A stretch of 59,561 nucleotides of DNA. It comes from Stutzerimonas nosocomialis. Lineage in GTDB: Bacteria; Pseudomonadota; Gammaproteobacteria; Pseudomonadales; Pseudomonadaceae. How positions within the stretch are numbered: the first letter of the stretch is position 1; every line of letters begins with the position of its first letter. The notes beneath the pieces are model-generated. The model was not told the origin of the DNA and did not search any database. It saw only the letters and a program-made list of their open reading frames with translations. The position numbers and the translations under genes are program-made. The DNA lies in NCBI RefSeq assembly GCF_005876855.1, contig NZ_QLAE01000030.1, positions 1 through 59,561 of the forward strand, in the 5' to 3' direction. Below are positions 1 through 9,581 of the stretch, one piece after another.

Positions 1-2
1 CC

Positions 3-383
3 CGACAACCCTGCCCGCCCGGTGTCTGCGATTGCGCCCGTGATCGCCTGCTGGAGGCGCAGGATGCCGATCTGCGGATCCTGCGGCTGACCCGGCAGGA
101 GGAAAAGCGGCTGCTCGAACGGTTGGCCGATATCCAGAGCCTCGCGGACCTCGAGCGCATGCAGCAGCGCATGCACGAACAGCTGGGCATCCGCCTGGAG
201 GTGGCGCCGGGACGGTCCGAAGTACGCAGCATGCGCGGCATCGGCATCCACATCCACGAGCAACCCGGCCTGTGCCGCAAAACGCGCCAGTCCATCCCGC
301 GCGCCATCCGCCAGGGGCTCGAAAGGCGCCCGGAAATCGCCTACGCACTGCTCAACACCCACGACCTGCTGCGCGACGCCTGA
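3..383 (+). CDS. Hypothetical protein, 5' end outside the window
   Basis: The reading frame is open from the first bases of the window and stops at a TGA, so the gene is 5'-truncated. About 126 residues are visible. They contain a small cysteine cluster near the visible start (CPPGVCDC), a charged helical middle, and a C-terminal half ending in NTHDLLRDA. The Cys pattern could bind metal, but I do not recognise the family. It lies just upstream of, and in the same direction as, the RNase Z-like gene, with about 57 bases between them, so the two may be co-transcribed. An internal TTG at 123 could be mistaken for a start, but coding sequence clearly continues upstream of it. Confidence 0.6.
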   Translation, partial: RQPCPPGVCDCARDRLLEAQDADLRILRLTRQEEKRLLERLADIQSLADLERMQQRMHEQLGIRLEVAPGRSEVRSMRGIGIHIHEQPGLCRKTRQSIPRAIRQGLERRPEIAYALLNTHDLLRDA

Positions 384-440
384 CCCCCGTCAGGTTCGGC
401 TGCACCGCCCATGTGATTCATGGCTCGACGGAGACCATCA

Positions 441-1466
441 GTGGATCTGCTCTTTCTCGGCACCTCGTCCGGCACACCGACCCGGGCACGCAACGTCAGT
501 GGGCTGGGGCTGCTCGAAGAGACCGGCAAGGGCTGGTACCTGGTGGACTGCGGCGAGGGGACCCAGCACCAGCTGCTGCGCACGCCGCTGTCGCTGCACG
601 AGCTGCGCGGCCTGTTCATCACCCACGTGCACGGCGACCACTGCTACGGGTTGCCCGGCCTGCTGGCCAGCGCCGGCATGCTCGGGCGCAAGGCGCCGCT
701 GGAGATCATCGCCCCGGCCGGCATCGAGCCCTGGCTGCGCAGCACCTTCAGCCTGTCCCAGACCTACCTGCCGTTCGAGCTGGTCTTCCGCGCGAGTGAA
801 ACCCTCGGGCCCTGGCATTGCGGCTCGCTCAAGGTCGAGGCCATCGCCCTCTCCCACCGCGTGCCGTCCTACGGCTACCGCTTCACCGAGGCGCGGCCCG
901 ACCCGCGGCTGGACATCGACAGGCTCGACCGCGACGGCATCCCCCGCGGCCCGCTCTGGGGCCGCCTGGTGCGTGGCGAGGATGTCCTGCATGAAGGGCG
1001 CCTGCTGCGCGCCGACGATTACGTGCTGTTCACCCGCGAACCCCGGCGCATCGTGGTGGGCGGCGACAACGACCGGCCCGACCTGCTCGCCGAGGCCTGC
1101 CGCGACGCGCAGGTGCTGGTCCACGAGGCCACCTACACCCAGGCCATCGCGGACAAGGCCGGCGAGACGTTCGGCCACAGCACAGCGGCCAGCGTCGCGG
1201 CGTTCGCCCGCTCCATCGCGCTCCCCAATCTGGTGCTGACCCACTTCAGCGCGCGCTACCAGGCCGACTCGACGCGCGGCCTGTCCATCGACGACGTGCG
1301 CGCCGAAGCGGCCAGCCATTACCAGGGCGAGCTGTTCCTCGCCCACGACTTCGCGCGCCTGCGCCTGGACCGCGACGGCACGCTGAAGCCCGTCGCCCCG
1401 CCGCAACGCCGGGCAGGCAGCGCGAACGGCGAGCCGGCCACCGGGTCGGGCAGCGGTACACTCTGA
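441..1466 (+). CDS. MBL-fold hydrolase, ribonuclease Z (ElaC/Rnz) type
   Basis: Predicted metallo-beta-lactamase-fold nuclease of the RNase Z family, whose characterised members cut the 3' trailer from tRNA precursors. The N-terminus [12 protein letters not shown] and the zinc motif H62-V-H64-G-D66-H67 are present. Later histidines ([22 protein letters not shown]) are placed as expected for a two-zinc site. I chose the GTG at 441 because GGAGA at 430-434 lies six bases upstream and the protein then begins at DLLFLGTS, the usual family start. An in-frame ATG at 420 has no comparable ribosome-binding site. The predicted length is 341 residues. Some family members act on small esters or phosphodiesters rather than tRNA, so the substrate is inferred. 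Confidence 0.85.
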   Translation: MDLLFLGTSSGTPTRARNVSGLGLLEETGKGWYLVDCGEGTQHQLLRTPLSLHELRGLFITHVHGDHCYGLPGLLASAGMLGRKAPLEIIAPAGIEPWLRSTFSLSQTYLPFELVFRASETLGPWHCGSLKVEAIALSHRVPSYGYRFTEARPDPRLDIDRLDRDGIPRGPLWGRLVRGEDVLHEGRLLRADDYVLFTREPRRIVVGGDNDRPDLLAEACRDAQVLVHEATYTQAIADKAGETFGHSTAASVAAFARSIALPNLVLTHFSARYQADSTRGLSIDDVRAEAASHYQGELFLAHDFARLRLDRDGTLKPVAPPQRRAGSANGEPATGSGSGTL

Positions 1467-1481
1467 GCCCCTCGGGACGCG

Positions 1482-3428
1482 CTATCGCGGATCGCCGTCG
1501 CGCTCCGGCGCGAAGACCACGGCGGGCGAACCGTCGGCATTGATCTGCTCGACCCGCAGCGGACGGCCCTGCGCATCGAGCCGAACCCGGCCGATGCCCG
1601 CCGCGTTCCACAGCCGCTCCCCGGACTCGCTGCGGCTCGGTAGCCAGGGCTGGACGCGCACCCGGCGGCGCTTGGTGAACCAGTTGAGCGGCGAGCGCGG
1701 CGCGTACAGCCAGCGATTGAGCCGGTCGAACAGGTCCAGCAGGCGACGCGGAAACTCGTTCTTCACCCCGCTGCTGGTGATCTGCCAGAGCCTGGGGCCT
1801 TCCTGGCGCCCCCGAACGTGCACCTCGTAGGCGAACGAATAGTGCACGTCCCCCGAGAGGATCACGTAGTTGCCGGGCGTGCGGGTGTGGCGAAAGATGT
1901 TCAGCATCACGTTGGCCGCGCCCCGGTGGGCCATCCAGTTTTCCGCATCGACCATCAGTGACTGGCCCAGCCAGCTGAAGACCCGCTGCACGGTCTCGAT
2001 CAGCTTGACGCCGAACATCGGTGCGGGCGAGACGATGATCACCGAGCGGTGGTCGAGCAGGTGCTGCTGGAAATCGGTCAGCGCCTCCCAGTCCATCAAC
2101 CCGGACGGGCGGCTGAGGTGGCCTTCGCTGCGCCAGCGCCGGGTGCGGGTGTCGAGCACCACCAGCACCGGCTCGCAGGGCAGCACGTAGCCCCAGTCGT
2201 TCCAGCGCAACAGCGCGTCGACCACCTCGTCGTGCATGGCGCAGTCGAGCCGTCCCTGCGCGACGCTGCCGAGCAGCCGCTCGATGGCCGCCAGCGGCGC
2301 CTCGAACGCCTCCGGCTCGTTGCCCCAGGCCTGGCACAGCAGGTAGCCGAGCAATGCGTTGCCGATGATGCGGCGCGAGAACGGATGACCGTAGGCGGTT
2401 TCTTCCCAGCGCGCGGTGAGGTTCCAGTCGTCGGTGATGTCGTGGTCGTCGAAGATCATCAGCGACGGCAGGTGCGCCAGGGTCCGCGCCACCTGCGCCA
2501 GCCCCGCGCGGAAGCCCTCGATGCAGGCCGCTTCGCGGGCATAGCGCTCGGCCAGTTCCGCGTCCAGCGGCGGCATCTGCGGCTCGATCAGCTGCCAGGG
2601 CACCGGCGACCAGACCAGCAGGTACATCGCCAGCACCTCGCCGAGGGACACCAGGTGGTTGTGGGCGTTGGAGGTGGTGAACACCGGCTTTTCGACACCG
2701 CCGAAAAACCGCTCGCGCAGCGCCTCGTTGGACTTGAACGCCGGCAGCAACTGTTCGCGGTGGTAGTAGCTGGCCGGATGGGCCATCAGCGCATCGCTGT
2801 CGTCGACCACCGCGCCTTCGAGGCATTCGCCATACAGGCCCAGGCGCCGAATCAGGGCATGGATCGCCACCAGCATCGGCCCGGCGACATCGTCGGCATA
2901 GACCTGGTCGCCCGTCATCAGCAGCGCCGCCGGCCAGCGCTCCGGCGCCTGTCGCGCCTCGGCCAAGAGCCCGTCGATCGGCACCAGCCCGTCCGGCGCG
3001 GCGTGATGCGGCTTGCGGCAGGAGCCGTGCAGCAGGTCGTCGAAGCGCGAGCGCACGACGAAGGCCGGGCGCTGCGCCCCCTCGTGGATCAGCTGGGGCG
3101 CCCAGTCTGCAATGCCCTGCTCGATGCCGTCGCGGTCGATCAGCAGGTCGTATTCCACCAGCCGGTCCAGCGGCAACGGCGATTCCAGGCGCACGTCGAT
3201 CAGGTGCAGCCAGGCCGAGGTGCCGATCCGCAACACCCGGCAGGCCTCGCCGGGCAAGGCCACCCGACGCGGCGCCTCGCCGTCGGGGTGCAGCTCCAGC
3301 CGCGGCGTCAGCGCTTCGCTGCCGACCAGCCAGATCACCACGCGGTCGGCCTGCAGCCTGCGCAACAGCGGTCCGGCCAGTACCGCGGGCAGGGGCGAAG
3401 GGGTGGCAAAGGCCAGGCTGTCGTTCAT
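1482..3428 (-). CDS. PhoD-like metallophosphatase (alkaline phosphatase D family)
   Basis: A 648-residue protein with the metallophosphatase signature of the PhoD family: MTGDQVYADD (first metal Asp region), IFDDHDITDDWN (metal-binding D-x-H block), and ILSGDVHYSFAYEV near the C-terminus (GDVH metal-binding histidine). The N-terminal 100 residues form a beta-rich leader domain typical of the long cytoplasmic members of this family. No signal peptide or Tat motif is visible, so a periplasmic location is not supported. It converges with the RNase Z-like gene (15 bases between stops) and is divergent from the hybrid kinase, sharing a 210-base intergenic region. Phosphodiesterase or phosphatase activity is inferred from the family; the physiological substrate is unknown. 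Confidence 0.85.
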   Translation of the reverse strand: MNDSLAFATPSPLPAVLAGPLLRRLQADRVVIWLVGSEALTPRLELHPDGEAPRRVALPGEACRVLRIGTSAWLHLIDVRLESPLPLDRLVEYDLLIDRDGIEQGIADWAPQLIHEGAQRPAFVVRSRFDDLLHGSCRKPHHAAPDGLVPIDGLLAEARQAPERWPAALLMTGDQVYADDVAGPMLVAIHALIRRLGLYGECLEGAVVDDSDALMAHPASYYHREQLLPAFKSNEALRERFFGGVEKPVFTTSNAHNHLVSLGEVLAMYLLVWSPVPWQLIEPQMPPLDAELAERYAREAACIEGFRAGLAQVARTLAHLPSLMIFDDHDITDDWNLTARWEETAYGHPFSRRIIGNALLGYLLCQAWGNEPEAFEAPLAAIERLLGSVAQGRLDCAMHDEVVDALLRWNDWGYVLPCEPVLVVLDTRTRRWRSEGHLSRPSGLMDWEALTDFQQHLLDHRSVIIVSPAPMFGVKLIETVQRVFSWLGQSLMVDAENWMAHRGAANVMLNIFRHTRTPGNYVILSGDVHYSFAYEVHVRGRQEGPRLWQITSSGVKNEFPRRLLDLFDRLNRWLYAPRSPLNWFTKRRRVRVQPWLPSRSESGERLWNAAGIGRVRLDAQGRPLRVEQINADGSPAVVFAPERDGDPR

Positions 3429-3638
3429 GCATCACTCATCAAGGGCAGTCGAGGATCAGAGTGTAACCAAGCCCGTGGGTTCGCCGATGCAGCCACCGCT
3501 CTCGGCCGCGCCCCAGACGCCTCGCCTGCCCGGCCCGCACGACGCGCGACGTCGGTAAGCGGAACGGAAACGACGAAGCCCGGCACAACGCCCGAAAACC
3601 CGTGCAATAATGGTCTCCTACGCAAACGGTAGGACTTT

Positions 3639-5582
3639 ATGGAAACGCCTCAACCCGCCACCTCCCCCGTACCGGAAGCGGAACGTTATCGTTTGCTGGT
3701 CGAAGCGGTCATCGACTACGCCATCTACATGCTCGACCCCGCAGGCTTCGTCAGCAGCTGGAACCCGGGCGCGGAACGCTTCAAGGGCTATCAGCAGGCC
3801 GAAATCCTCGGTCGGCATTTCTCGACCTTCTACACCGAAGAAGACAAGCGCACCGGCCTGCCCCAGCGCGCCCTGGCCATCGCGCAATCGGAAGGACGCT
3901 TCGAGAACGAAGGCTGGCGTGTCCGCAAGGACGGCAGCCGCTTCTGGGCCCACGTCGTCATCGACCCCATATGGTCGCCCTCCGGTGAGCTGCTGGGTTT
4001 TGCCAAGGTCACCCGGGACCTGACCGAGCGCCGGCTCGCCGAGGCCGCGATCAGGAAGACCGAGCAGCAGTTCCGCCTGCTGGTCCAGGGTGTGACCGAT
4101 TACGCCATTTTCATGCTCGATCCTGACGGTCGGGTCAACAGCTGGAACCCGGGGGCCCAGCGCATCAAGGGTTACCTGCCCGAGGAGATCATCGGCAGCC
4201 ATTTCTCCAGGTTCTACACCGAGGAAGACCGTGCCCGCGGCGAGCCGGACCGGGGCCTGGCCACCGCGGCGCGTGAAGGCCGTTTCGAGAAGGAAGGGTG
4301 GCGCGTGCGCAAGGACGGCTCCCGTTTCTTCGCCCACGTGGTCATCGACGCCATACGCGACGAAGGCGGCGAGTTGATCGGCTTCGCCAAGATCACGCGC
4401 GACATCACCGAGTCCAGGGAGGCGCAACAGGCGCTGGAGAAGGCCCGCGAGACGCTGTTCCAGTCGCAGAAGATGGAAGCGCTGGGGCAGCTGACAGGCG
4501 GCATCGCCCATGACTTCAACAACCTGCTGACGGTGATCATGGGCAGCCTGAGCATCGTCTCCCGACACGTCAGGGACGACCCGAAGCTCTCGAGCCTGAT
4601 CGACAACGCCATCAAGGGGGCCCAACGCGGGGCCTCGCTCACCCAGCGCATGCTGGCGTTCGCCCGCAGCCAGACGCTCCACCTCGAACCGCTCGAACTG
4701 CCCGACCTGGTGCACGGCATGACCGACATGCTGCAGCGCACCCTCGGCCCGATGATCCGGATCGAGACCCGCTTTCCGCTGGGCCTGCCCGGCATCCTGG
4801 CTGACCTGAACCAGCTCGAGCTGGCGGTGCTCAACCTGGTGACCAACGCCCGCGATGCGATGCCCGAGGGCGGCAGCATCGTGATCGCCGCCAGGAACGC
4901 GCACGCGGCCGAGGGCAACCCCCTGGGGGCGAAACCGGGCTGGTACGTCTGCCTGTCGGTCACCGATACCGGCATCGGCATGGACGAGGCGGTGCTGGCC
5001 CGGGCCACGGACCCCTTCTTCACCACCAAGGCAATGGGCAAGGGGACCGGCCTGGGCCTGGCGATGGTACGCGGGCTCATCGAACAGCTCGGCGGAGCGG
5101 TGGCGATCCACAGCACCCAGGGCCAGGGCACCTCGGTGGAAATCTGGATACCGGCCGCGACGCAGCAAGAACAGGAGCGGCGCACGGCGCTGCCCGCAGA
5201 GGCCGAACCGGCCCCCGCGACCGCCACCCCGACGCTCAGGGTCCTGCTGGTGGACGACGATGCCCTGGTGCTGACCAGTTTCAGCGCCGTCATCGAGGAA
5301 CTCGGGCACTCGGTGCTGGCCGCCCGCAGCGGCGCCCAGGCGCTGGAAATGATGTCCCGCGAGATGCCGGTCGACGTGGTGGTGACCGACTACGCCATGC
5401 CCGGCATGACAGGGCTGGAGCTGGCCGAGGCCATCCACCAGCGCTGGCCGGACCTGCCGATCATCCTGGCGTCGGGCTACAGCACCCAGGTGCAGTTCCC
5501 GGACTACCTGACCCGCCTGGCCAAGCCCTTCGGCCAGGCCCAGCTGAGGCAGGCGCTGGAGGGATCGGTCAGGAACCGGTGA
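3639..5582 (+). CDS. Hybrid sensor histidine kinase with tandem PAS domains
   Basis: A 647-residue soluble hybrid kinase. In order: PAS1 (about residues 15-130), PAS2 (about 142-258), a coiled linker, HisKA with phospho-acceptor H291 in GGIAHDFNN, an HATPase domain (N-box NLVTNARDAM, G-boxes DTGIGM and GKGTGLGLAM), and a C-terminal receiver domain (acidic D539-D541, phospho-acceptor D584 in VVTDYAMPG, K629). No membrane segment is present, so it senses a cytoplasmic cue. The two PAS domains are close copies: WNPGA, FYTEED, EGRFE and RVRKDGSRF occur in both. TAGGA upstream of the ATG supports the start. No partner regulator is adjacent, so the output phosphorelay is unknown. Confidence 0.92.
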   Translation: METPQPATSPVPEAERYRLLVEAVIDYAIYMLDPAGFVSSWNPGAERFKGYQQAEILGRHFSTFYTEEDKRTGLPQRALAIAQSEGRFENEGWRVRKDGSRFWAHVVIDPIWSPSGELLGFAKVTRDLTERRLAEAAIRKTEQQFRLLVQGVTDYAIFMLDPDGRVNSWNPGAQRIKGYLPEEIIGSHFSRFYTEEDRARGEPDRGLATAAREGRFEKEGWRVRKDGSRFFAHVVIDAIRDEGGELIGFAKITRDITESREAQQALEKARETLFQSQKMEALGQLTGGIAHDFNNLLTVIMGSLSIVSRHVRDDPKLSSLIDNAIKGAQRGASLTQRMLAFARSQTLHLEPLELPDLVHGMTDMLQRTLGPMIRIETRFPLGLPGILADLNQLELAVLNLVTNARDAMPEGGSIVIAARNAHAAEGNPLGAKPGWYVCLSVTDTGIGMDEAVLARATDPFFTTKAMGKGTGLGLAMVRGLIEQLGGAVAIHSTQGQGTSVEIWIPAATQQEQERRTALPAEAEPAPATATPTLRVLLVDDDALVLTSFSAVIEELGHSVLAARSGAQALEMMSREMPVDVVVTDYAMPGMTGLELAEAIHQRWPDLPIILASGYSTQVQFPDYLTRLAKPFGQAQLRQALEGSVRNR

Positions 5583-5665
5583 CGGCACGACCGCCTCGTC
5601 GGCCTGCGCCGGGGCGGTCCGCATGAACAGGAGTGGCGCCGCTCACTCCCCCAGATGACCCCGGA

Positions 5666-6136
5666 TCAGACAAAGCCGATCGAGCGGCCCGCGATGAGAA
5701 TGGAAAGCCAAAGAACGGCTGATCCGGCGGCCAGGACGCGAACGGGCATCGTTGGCTCGCCGCACAGGGCGGCATCGAAGCCCTCGCCGCGATGCTGGAG
5801 TGCGACGTTGCCGATCGCGAGCACCAGCAGGGCGGCCTTGAAGAGGAAGGCCGGGTTCCCCGCGTACTCCACCGGTCTCACCGAGAACAACCAAAGCCCC
5901 GTTATCACCGCCAGTGCGGTGCCCGTTGCCGCCACGCGTACAAGAAAGGGGCCAATGGCCGTCAGATCCCGTCCGTGCGTTGAGCGCACCAGGAGTAGAT
6001 CGAGCGGCAGGATCGCCCCCAGCAGCAGCCCGATGCCAAGGATGTGGGCTGCATTGACGACGAGATAGGCGATCCAGTGCTCCTGCAGGAAGACGGCGCC
6101 AGGCCAGCCAGCGATGGATTGCAGAAAGGCGGTCAT
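5666..6136 (-). CDS. Small multi-pass membrane protein (DUF2214/DUF6644-like)
   Basis: About 156 residues with four hydrophobic segments (HWIAYLVVNAAHILGIGLLLG; LVRVAATGTALAVITGLWLF; FLFKAALLVLAIGNVAL; VRVLAAGSAVLWLSILIAG). The pattern resembles small integral membrane proteins of the DUF2214/DUF6644 type, whose function is not known. I chose the ATG at 6136, preceded by AAGG, because it overlaps the stop of the DUF6152-like gene by a few bases, which suggests translational coupling. A longer frame back to 6190 would lie fully inside that gene. The pair looks like a two-gene operon coding for an exported protein and a membrane partner. Confidence 0.75.
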   Translation of the reverse strand: MTAFLQSIAGWPGAVFLQEHWIAYLVVNAAHILGIGLLLGAILPLDLLLVRSTHGRDLTAIGPFLVRVAATGTALAVITGLWLFSVRPVEYAGNPAFLFKAALLVLAIGNVALQHRGEGFDAALCGEPTMPVRVLAAGSAVLWLSILIAGRSIGFV

Positions 6137-6146
6137 CGCCTTGTCG

Positions 6147-6584
6147 TCATTCCTTGATGCGTTCCGGATACATGTCGTATTGCTTGCCACCGACCGTAAT
6201 GCGCACGGCTTTTATATGCGCTTCGTTCGGCTCCTTGCTGCGGTTGCCGAGTACGGTGATGTCATCTCCCACCTTGGCGCTATCAGCGGTGAAACCGGAT
6301 CGTTGCGTCTGGCTCGGATTCCCCAGATCGACCTGCCATGAACGGCCGTCCTGAGCCTTTACGCGCAAGGCCGGATGAGGTGGCGCCATCGAAATCTCGG
6401 TAATCGTGCCCTTCAACTCCGACTGTTCTTCTTCCGCCCAGGCCCAACCGTGGTGAGCGAAGGCCTGCGTTGCAAACAGCGCCATCGCCGTGACGCAGAG
6501 CATCAGGACCATAGGTTGCACAGCATCGCGCGCCGTGAGGCTGATGACTCCGGTGACGGTTCGGCTTTCGTTTGATACCGACAT
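6147..6584 (-). CDS. Exported DUF6152-like protein
   Basis: About 145 residues. A signal peptide is visible (hydrophobic core VLMLCVTAMALFA, cleavage likely after AFA), giving a mature protein that begins HHGWAWAEEE. The mature part contains LKGTITEISMAPPHPALRVKAQDG and ends with an OB-like beta pattern (GDDITVLGNRSKEPNEAHIKAVRITVGG), as in DUF6152-type periplasmic proteins. The ATG at 6584 follows an AGGAG ribosome-binding site, whereas the longer frame to 6629 has none. It is translationally coupled to the downstream membrane protein. A periplasmic role, possibly metal or copper related because of the HHGW start, is only a guess. Confidence 0.75.
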   Translation of the reverse strand: MSVSNESRTVTGVISLTARDAVQPMVLMLCVTAMALFATQAFAHHGWAWAEEEQSELKGTITEISMAPPHPALRVKAQDGRSWQVDLGNPSQTQRSGFTADSAKVGDDITVLGNRSKEPNEAHIKAVRITVGGKQYDMYPERIKE

Positions 6585-6844
6585 GATCAAGCTCCTGGTG
6601 GGCCGACTGAATAACTGAGAGCTCGACACATCGAAACCAGTTCCCGGTTTTTGCAGTCACCGACTGCAGCCTTTCGAGCGTTCGCTTCTGGCCGAAAGCA
6701 CCCCTGACGAGCCGCCGCCGTAGGCCCGAGGAAGACCACCATGGCCACAGGTCCTGGACGACCCGGTGATCGACGACTGCAGCCGCGTCGTCGGCGAAGG
6801 AGAAGGCGGCCGGCACGAACTCACGCGGTTCGCCTCGAATGAAG

Positions 6845-8020
6845 TCAGGGCCTTTCCCCTAACGGCTCGCCAATGTTCGCGCGTTTATCGGCACCCCTGC
6901 CCCCTGGACGAATGACGATCGCCAGACACGCCGCCGCTGCGAATGCGGTTAGCGCACCGACCGCGCCCATGGCACCCAGCATGGCGCCGAACAGGGGCGT
7001 GCCGACGCTCTGCCCTATCGCCAGGACGAGAAAGGGAATGCCAAGGCCCAGATCAGGGCGATCGGGAAGCAGCTCGATGCCCTGAATCAGGAAGGCACCG
7101 GACGAGACGATGTAGGCCGCGCCGAACACCGCCATGGCCACGAAACCGTAGGCGGGCGAGATTCCCGTCGCCAGAAGGCCAACGATGGCTGCAGCCATTG
7201 CCAGCAGCGCAGCGCCATGCACACGCCCCGTACCGAAGCGGTTCGTCAGAACGCCGGTCAGCGACCCGCTGATGCCGGCCACCCCCAGCGCGATCCACGC
7301 CCAGGGAATATCGCGCTCGGTAAAGCCGAATTCGCTGCGCAGGATTTCCGCGCCGAACGTCCAGATCGTCGTGCTCGCCAAGCCCATGAGAAAAGCGCTC
7401 GTGCAGAGCGGTAGCACACCGGGTCGCTTCAGAAGCCGGAACGCGAACCCCTTAGGTCCGTCGTCGCGCGAGCACGACGGCACGGCGCGCCACAGCCACA
7501 CCGTCACGCCGGCACCGATCAGCGCGAACAGGCCATAGAGCTCGCGCCAGGCGCCTGCAGCCACGAGCGCCGCAATGCCGGAAAAGACGATCCCGGCCGC
7601 AGTGCCGGCATTGATCGTTCCGTTTGCCCTGGGCCGTGCGTCGTCACTGAACTGCGCGGCGACGGCCGAGGCGAGCGGCGGAGACGTCAGGCCTGTGCTC
7701 AACCCGGCCAAGGCGATGCCCAGGCCCAGCGACCATCCCGACGACGCGACGGCGACGAGCGTCAGGCCTGCCGTAGCGGCGACCCCGGCCAGCACCGCGA
7801 TGACGCGGGGGCTGAGGCTTCCGCTGCTGAAAAACGCCGAAGCGATGCCCACGCAGTACGCGGCAAAGGCGCTGCCTCCAATCCACCCCGCGGCGCTTAC
7901 GTCCAAGCCGAGCGCCTCGCGAATCTGCGGAAGCAGCAGGCCATAAGCGAAGCGCGCCAGACCATAGGAAAGCGCGGTCAAGGCGAACGCGGCGGCGACG
8001 AGGTTCAGGTTGCGCTTCAT
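6845..8020 (-). CDS. MFS transporter, YbfB/YjiJ-like
   Basis: A 391-residue protein with about twelve hydrophobic segments arranged as two six-helix halves, the major facilitator layout. The N-terminus (LSYGLARFAYGLLLPQIREALGL) matches the YbfB/YjiJ group of predicted drug or metabolite exporters. The start overlaps the stop of the upstream TetR-family gene by four bases (8017-8020), so regulator and exporter form one operon. That arrangement suggests an efflux pump induced by its own substrate. The substrate cannot be told from sequence. An untranslated stretch of about 260 bases separates its stop from the DUF6152-like start, and I see no gene in it. Confidence 0.85.
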   Translation of the reverse strand: MKRNLNLVAAAFALTALSYGLARFAYGLLLPQIREALGLDVSAAGWIGGSAFAAYCVGIASAFFSSGSLSPRVIAVLAGVAATAGLTLVAVASSGWSLGLGIALAGLSTGLTSPPLASAVAAQFSDDARPRANGTINAGTAAGIVFSGIAALVAAGAWRELYGLFALIGAGVTVWLWRAVPSCSRDDGPKGFAFRLLKRPGVLPLCTSAFLMGLASTTIWTFGAEILRSEFGFTERDIPWAWIALGVAGISGSLTGVLTNRFGTGRVHGAALLAMAAAIVGLLATGISPAYGFVAMAVFGAAYIVSSGAFLIQGIELLPDRPDLGLGIPFLVLAIGQSVGTPLFGAMLGAMGAVGALTAFAAAACLAIVIRPGGRGADKRANIGEPLGERP

Positions 8021-8565
8021 CGTTGGCCTCCCCGAGCGGACTCGAGCAGCGACAGCGCGGCGCTTCTGGCATCGTCGATGACCGCAGCGCGGGTGACGCT
8101 GGCGGCGGCGGTGGCGCCCTCGAACAGAAGCCAGATCTGGTTGCCGAGTACCGCGTCGTCACGGCCGAGCGCACGCCGGACGCGCCGCCTGACCGCCTCC
8201 AGGAAGTCCGCCTTCTGCGCCTGAACCAGCGCGACGATCTCTTCGCTGGCCCCGGCATATTCGCTGCGCGCGCGCAGCAGCATGCACCCGCGCGCGCCGC
8301 GCTCGTCGATCCAGTGCCTCAGCGCATCGAACAGCGACCCGACCGGATCGACGCCGTCAGACTGAGCGTCGAGCCTCTCCATGAACGCACGGTGCCGCGC
8401 GTCGAGCACGGCAAGGACCAGCCCGTCACGGGAGCCGAAGTGTTTATAGAGCGTGCGGGTTGAAACGCCGGACGGCTCGATCACCCGACCGATGCCAATC
8501 CCCCGGAAGCCCTCGGCTTCGAATATGCGAGCAGCGCCCGCGATGATCTCAGTGCGCTTATCCAT
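8017..8565 (-). CDS. TetR/AcrR family regulator
   Basis: A 182-residue regulator with an N-terminal TetR helix-turn-helix (AGAARIFEAEGFRGIGIGRVIEPSGVSTRTLYKHFGSRDGLVLAVL). A helical ligand-binding domain of about 120 residues follows. It is the first gene of an operon with the MFS transporter. A near-perfect 18-bp dyad lies ten bases upstream of its start codon, which fits autorepression relieved by a ligand of the pump. The ligand is unknown. Confidence 0.9.
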   Translation of the reverse strand: MDKRTEIIAGAARIFEAEGFRGIGIGRVIEPSGVSTRTLYKHFGSRDGLVLAVLDARHRAFMERLDAQSDGVDPVGSLFDALRHWIDERGARGCMLLRARSEYAGASEEIVALVQAQKADFLEAVRRRVRRALGRDDAVLGNQIWLLFEGATAAASVTRAAVIDDARSAALSLLESARGGQR

Positions 8566-8574
8566 GACCTCAGT

Positions 8575-8592
8575 GTAAAACGATCGCTTTAC
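8575..8592. promoter_or_regulatory. Probable TetR operator (18-bp dyad)
   Basis: The site reads GTAAA-a-CGATCG-c-TTTAC, with arms GTAAA/TTTAC around a CGATCG core and only one mismatched pair. It ends 10 bases upstream of the TetR start at 8565. Size and position are typical of a TetR-family autoregulatory operator. Binding is inferred. Confidence 0.6.
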
Positions 8593-8816
8593 AGGTCAAG
8601 CACTGTACGAACCCTCGCCTTGGGTCCCGGCCTCGTGTCGCGATGACGCCGCTGCGCGGGGCTCCAGACAGCCTCAGGTCTATGGCCCTCAGCGGCGAAG
8701 GCATGTGGAGACGGCCGTGGTAGTACAGGGAAGGCCATCGCCCATCGAACCGGCCCACCGCCAGCGACTTCCAGCGCCGGCAGCAGGACGTTGACCAGGG
8801 GTGACAGCCCTCGGCG

Positions 8817-9581
8817 TCAGCCTGCCGTGACCGTCATGCCGCCGTCGGCCATGACCACCGAGCCGACCATGAAGCTCGCACGCTCGGAGGCCAGGAAGGC
8901 GACCACTTCGGCGATCTCCTGCGGCTGCGCGGCCCGGCCAATTGGCGCGGCTTCGCCGTGCCGGGCCAGAAACTCCGGACCGTCGTCGACGACATCGTTG
9001 AGGATGTTGGTGACCACGTCGCCCACCCCGATGGCATTGACCCGGACGCCATGCTCGATGGCCTCCAGCGCCAGGGTGCGGGTCAGCTGCACCAGGGCGC
9101 CCTTGGACGCGGCGTAGGCGGCGATGGTCGGGAAGGCGAAGTACGCGGCATAGGACGCGATGTTGACGATCGCCCCGGACCGGTTCGGCAGCATCGCCTT
9201 CATGGCCTCCCGGCAATGCAGGAAAGCGGCCGTGGCGTTGACCGCCTGGATGCGTTCCCAGTCCTGCCGGCTCATGTCCACCACCGGTTTGTTGATGATG
9301 ATCCCGGCGTTGTTGGCCAGGATGTCGAGCCGGCCGAACCGCTCCACCGCCAGGCCCACCGCGCGCTCGGCGGCGCCGTCCTCGGTGATGTCGGCCAGCA
9401 GCGGCACCAGTCCGGGGCGGGCCAGGTCTTCGACCGCCGGGTCCAGGTCCTCGGCGACGACCTTCGCGCCGCGCGCATGCAGCAGCAATGCGATGGCCTT
9501 GCCGATGCCGCTGGCAGCGCCGGTCACCAGCGCGACCTTGCCTTCGACCTCCTGCACAACCTTGTTTTCGATCTCGGCCAT
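8817..9581 (-). CDS. SDR family NAD(P)-dependent oxidoreductase
   Basis: A 254-residue classical short-chain dehydrogenase. It has the nucleotide motif TGAASGIG (residues 20-27), a NNAG motif, catalytic Ser in NIASYAAY, and the YxxxK pair in YAASK. An acidic residue after beta-2 (AEDLD) suggests a preference for NAD over NADP. The C-terminal MADGGMTVTAG is the usual end of FabG-like members. GGAGGA lies upstream of the ATG. It is divergent from an AraC-type regulator across a 250-base gap, which suggests regulation by it. The substrate is unknown. Confidence 0.88.
   Translation of the reverse strand: MAEIENKVVQEVEGKVALVTGAASGIGKAIALLLHARGAKVVAEDLDPAVEDLARPGLVPLLADITEDGAAERAVGLAVERFGRLDILANNAGIIINKPVVDMSRQDWERIQAVNATAAFLHCREAMKAMLPNRSGAIVNIASYAAYFAFPTIAAYAASKGALVQLTRTLALEAIEHGVRVNAIGVGDVVTNILNDVVDDGPEFLARHGEAAPIGRAAQPQEIAEVVAFLASERASFMVGSVVMADGGMTVTAG

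Noticed and set aside
2049-3632. Long plus-strand open frame of 527 codons
   Set aside because: It runs antisense through the PhoD-like gene, is rich in Arg, Gln and His as expected for a shadow frame in high-GC DNA, and has no recognisable domain.
3618-5624. Long minus-strand open frame of 668 codons
   Set aside because: It is the antisense shadow of the hybrid kinase, with no domain and no ribosome-binding site.
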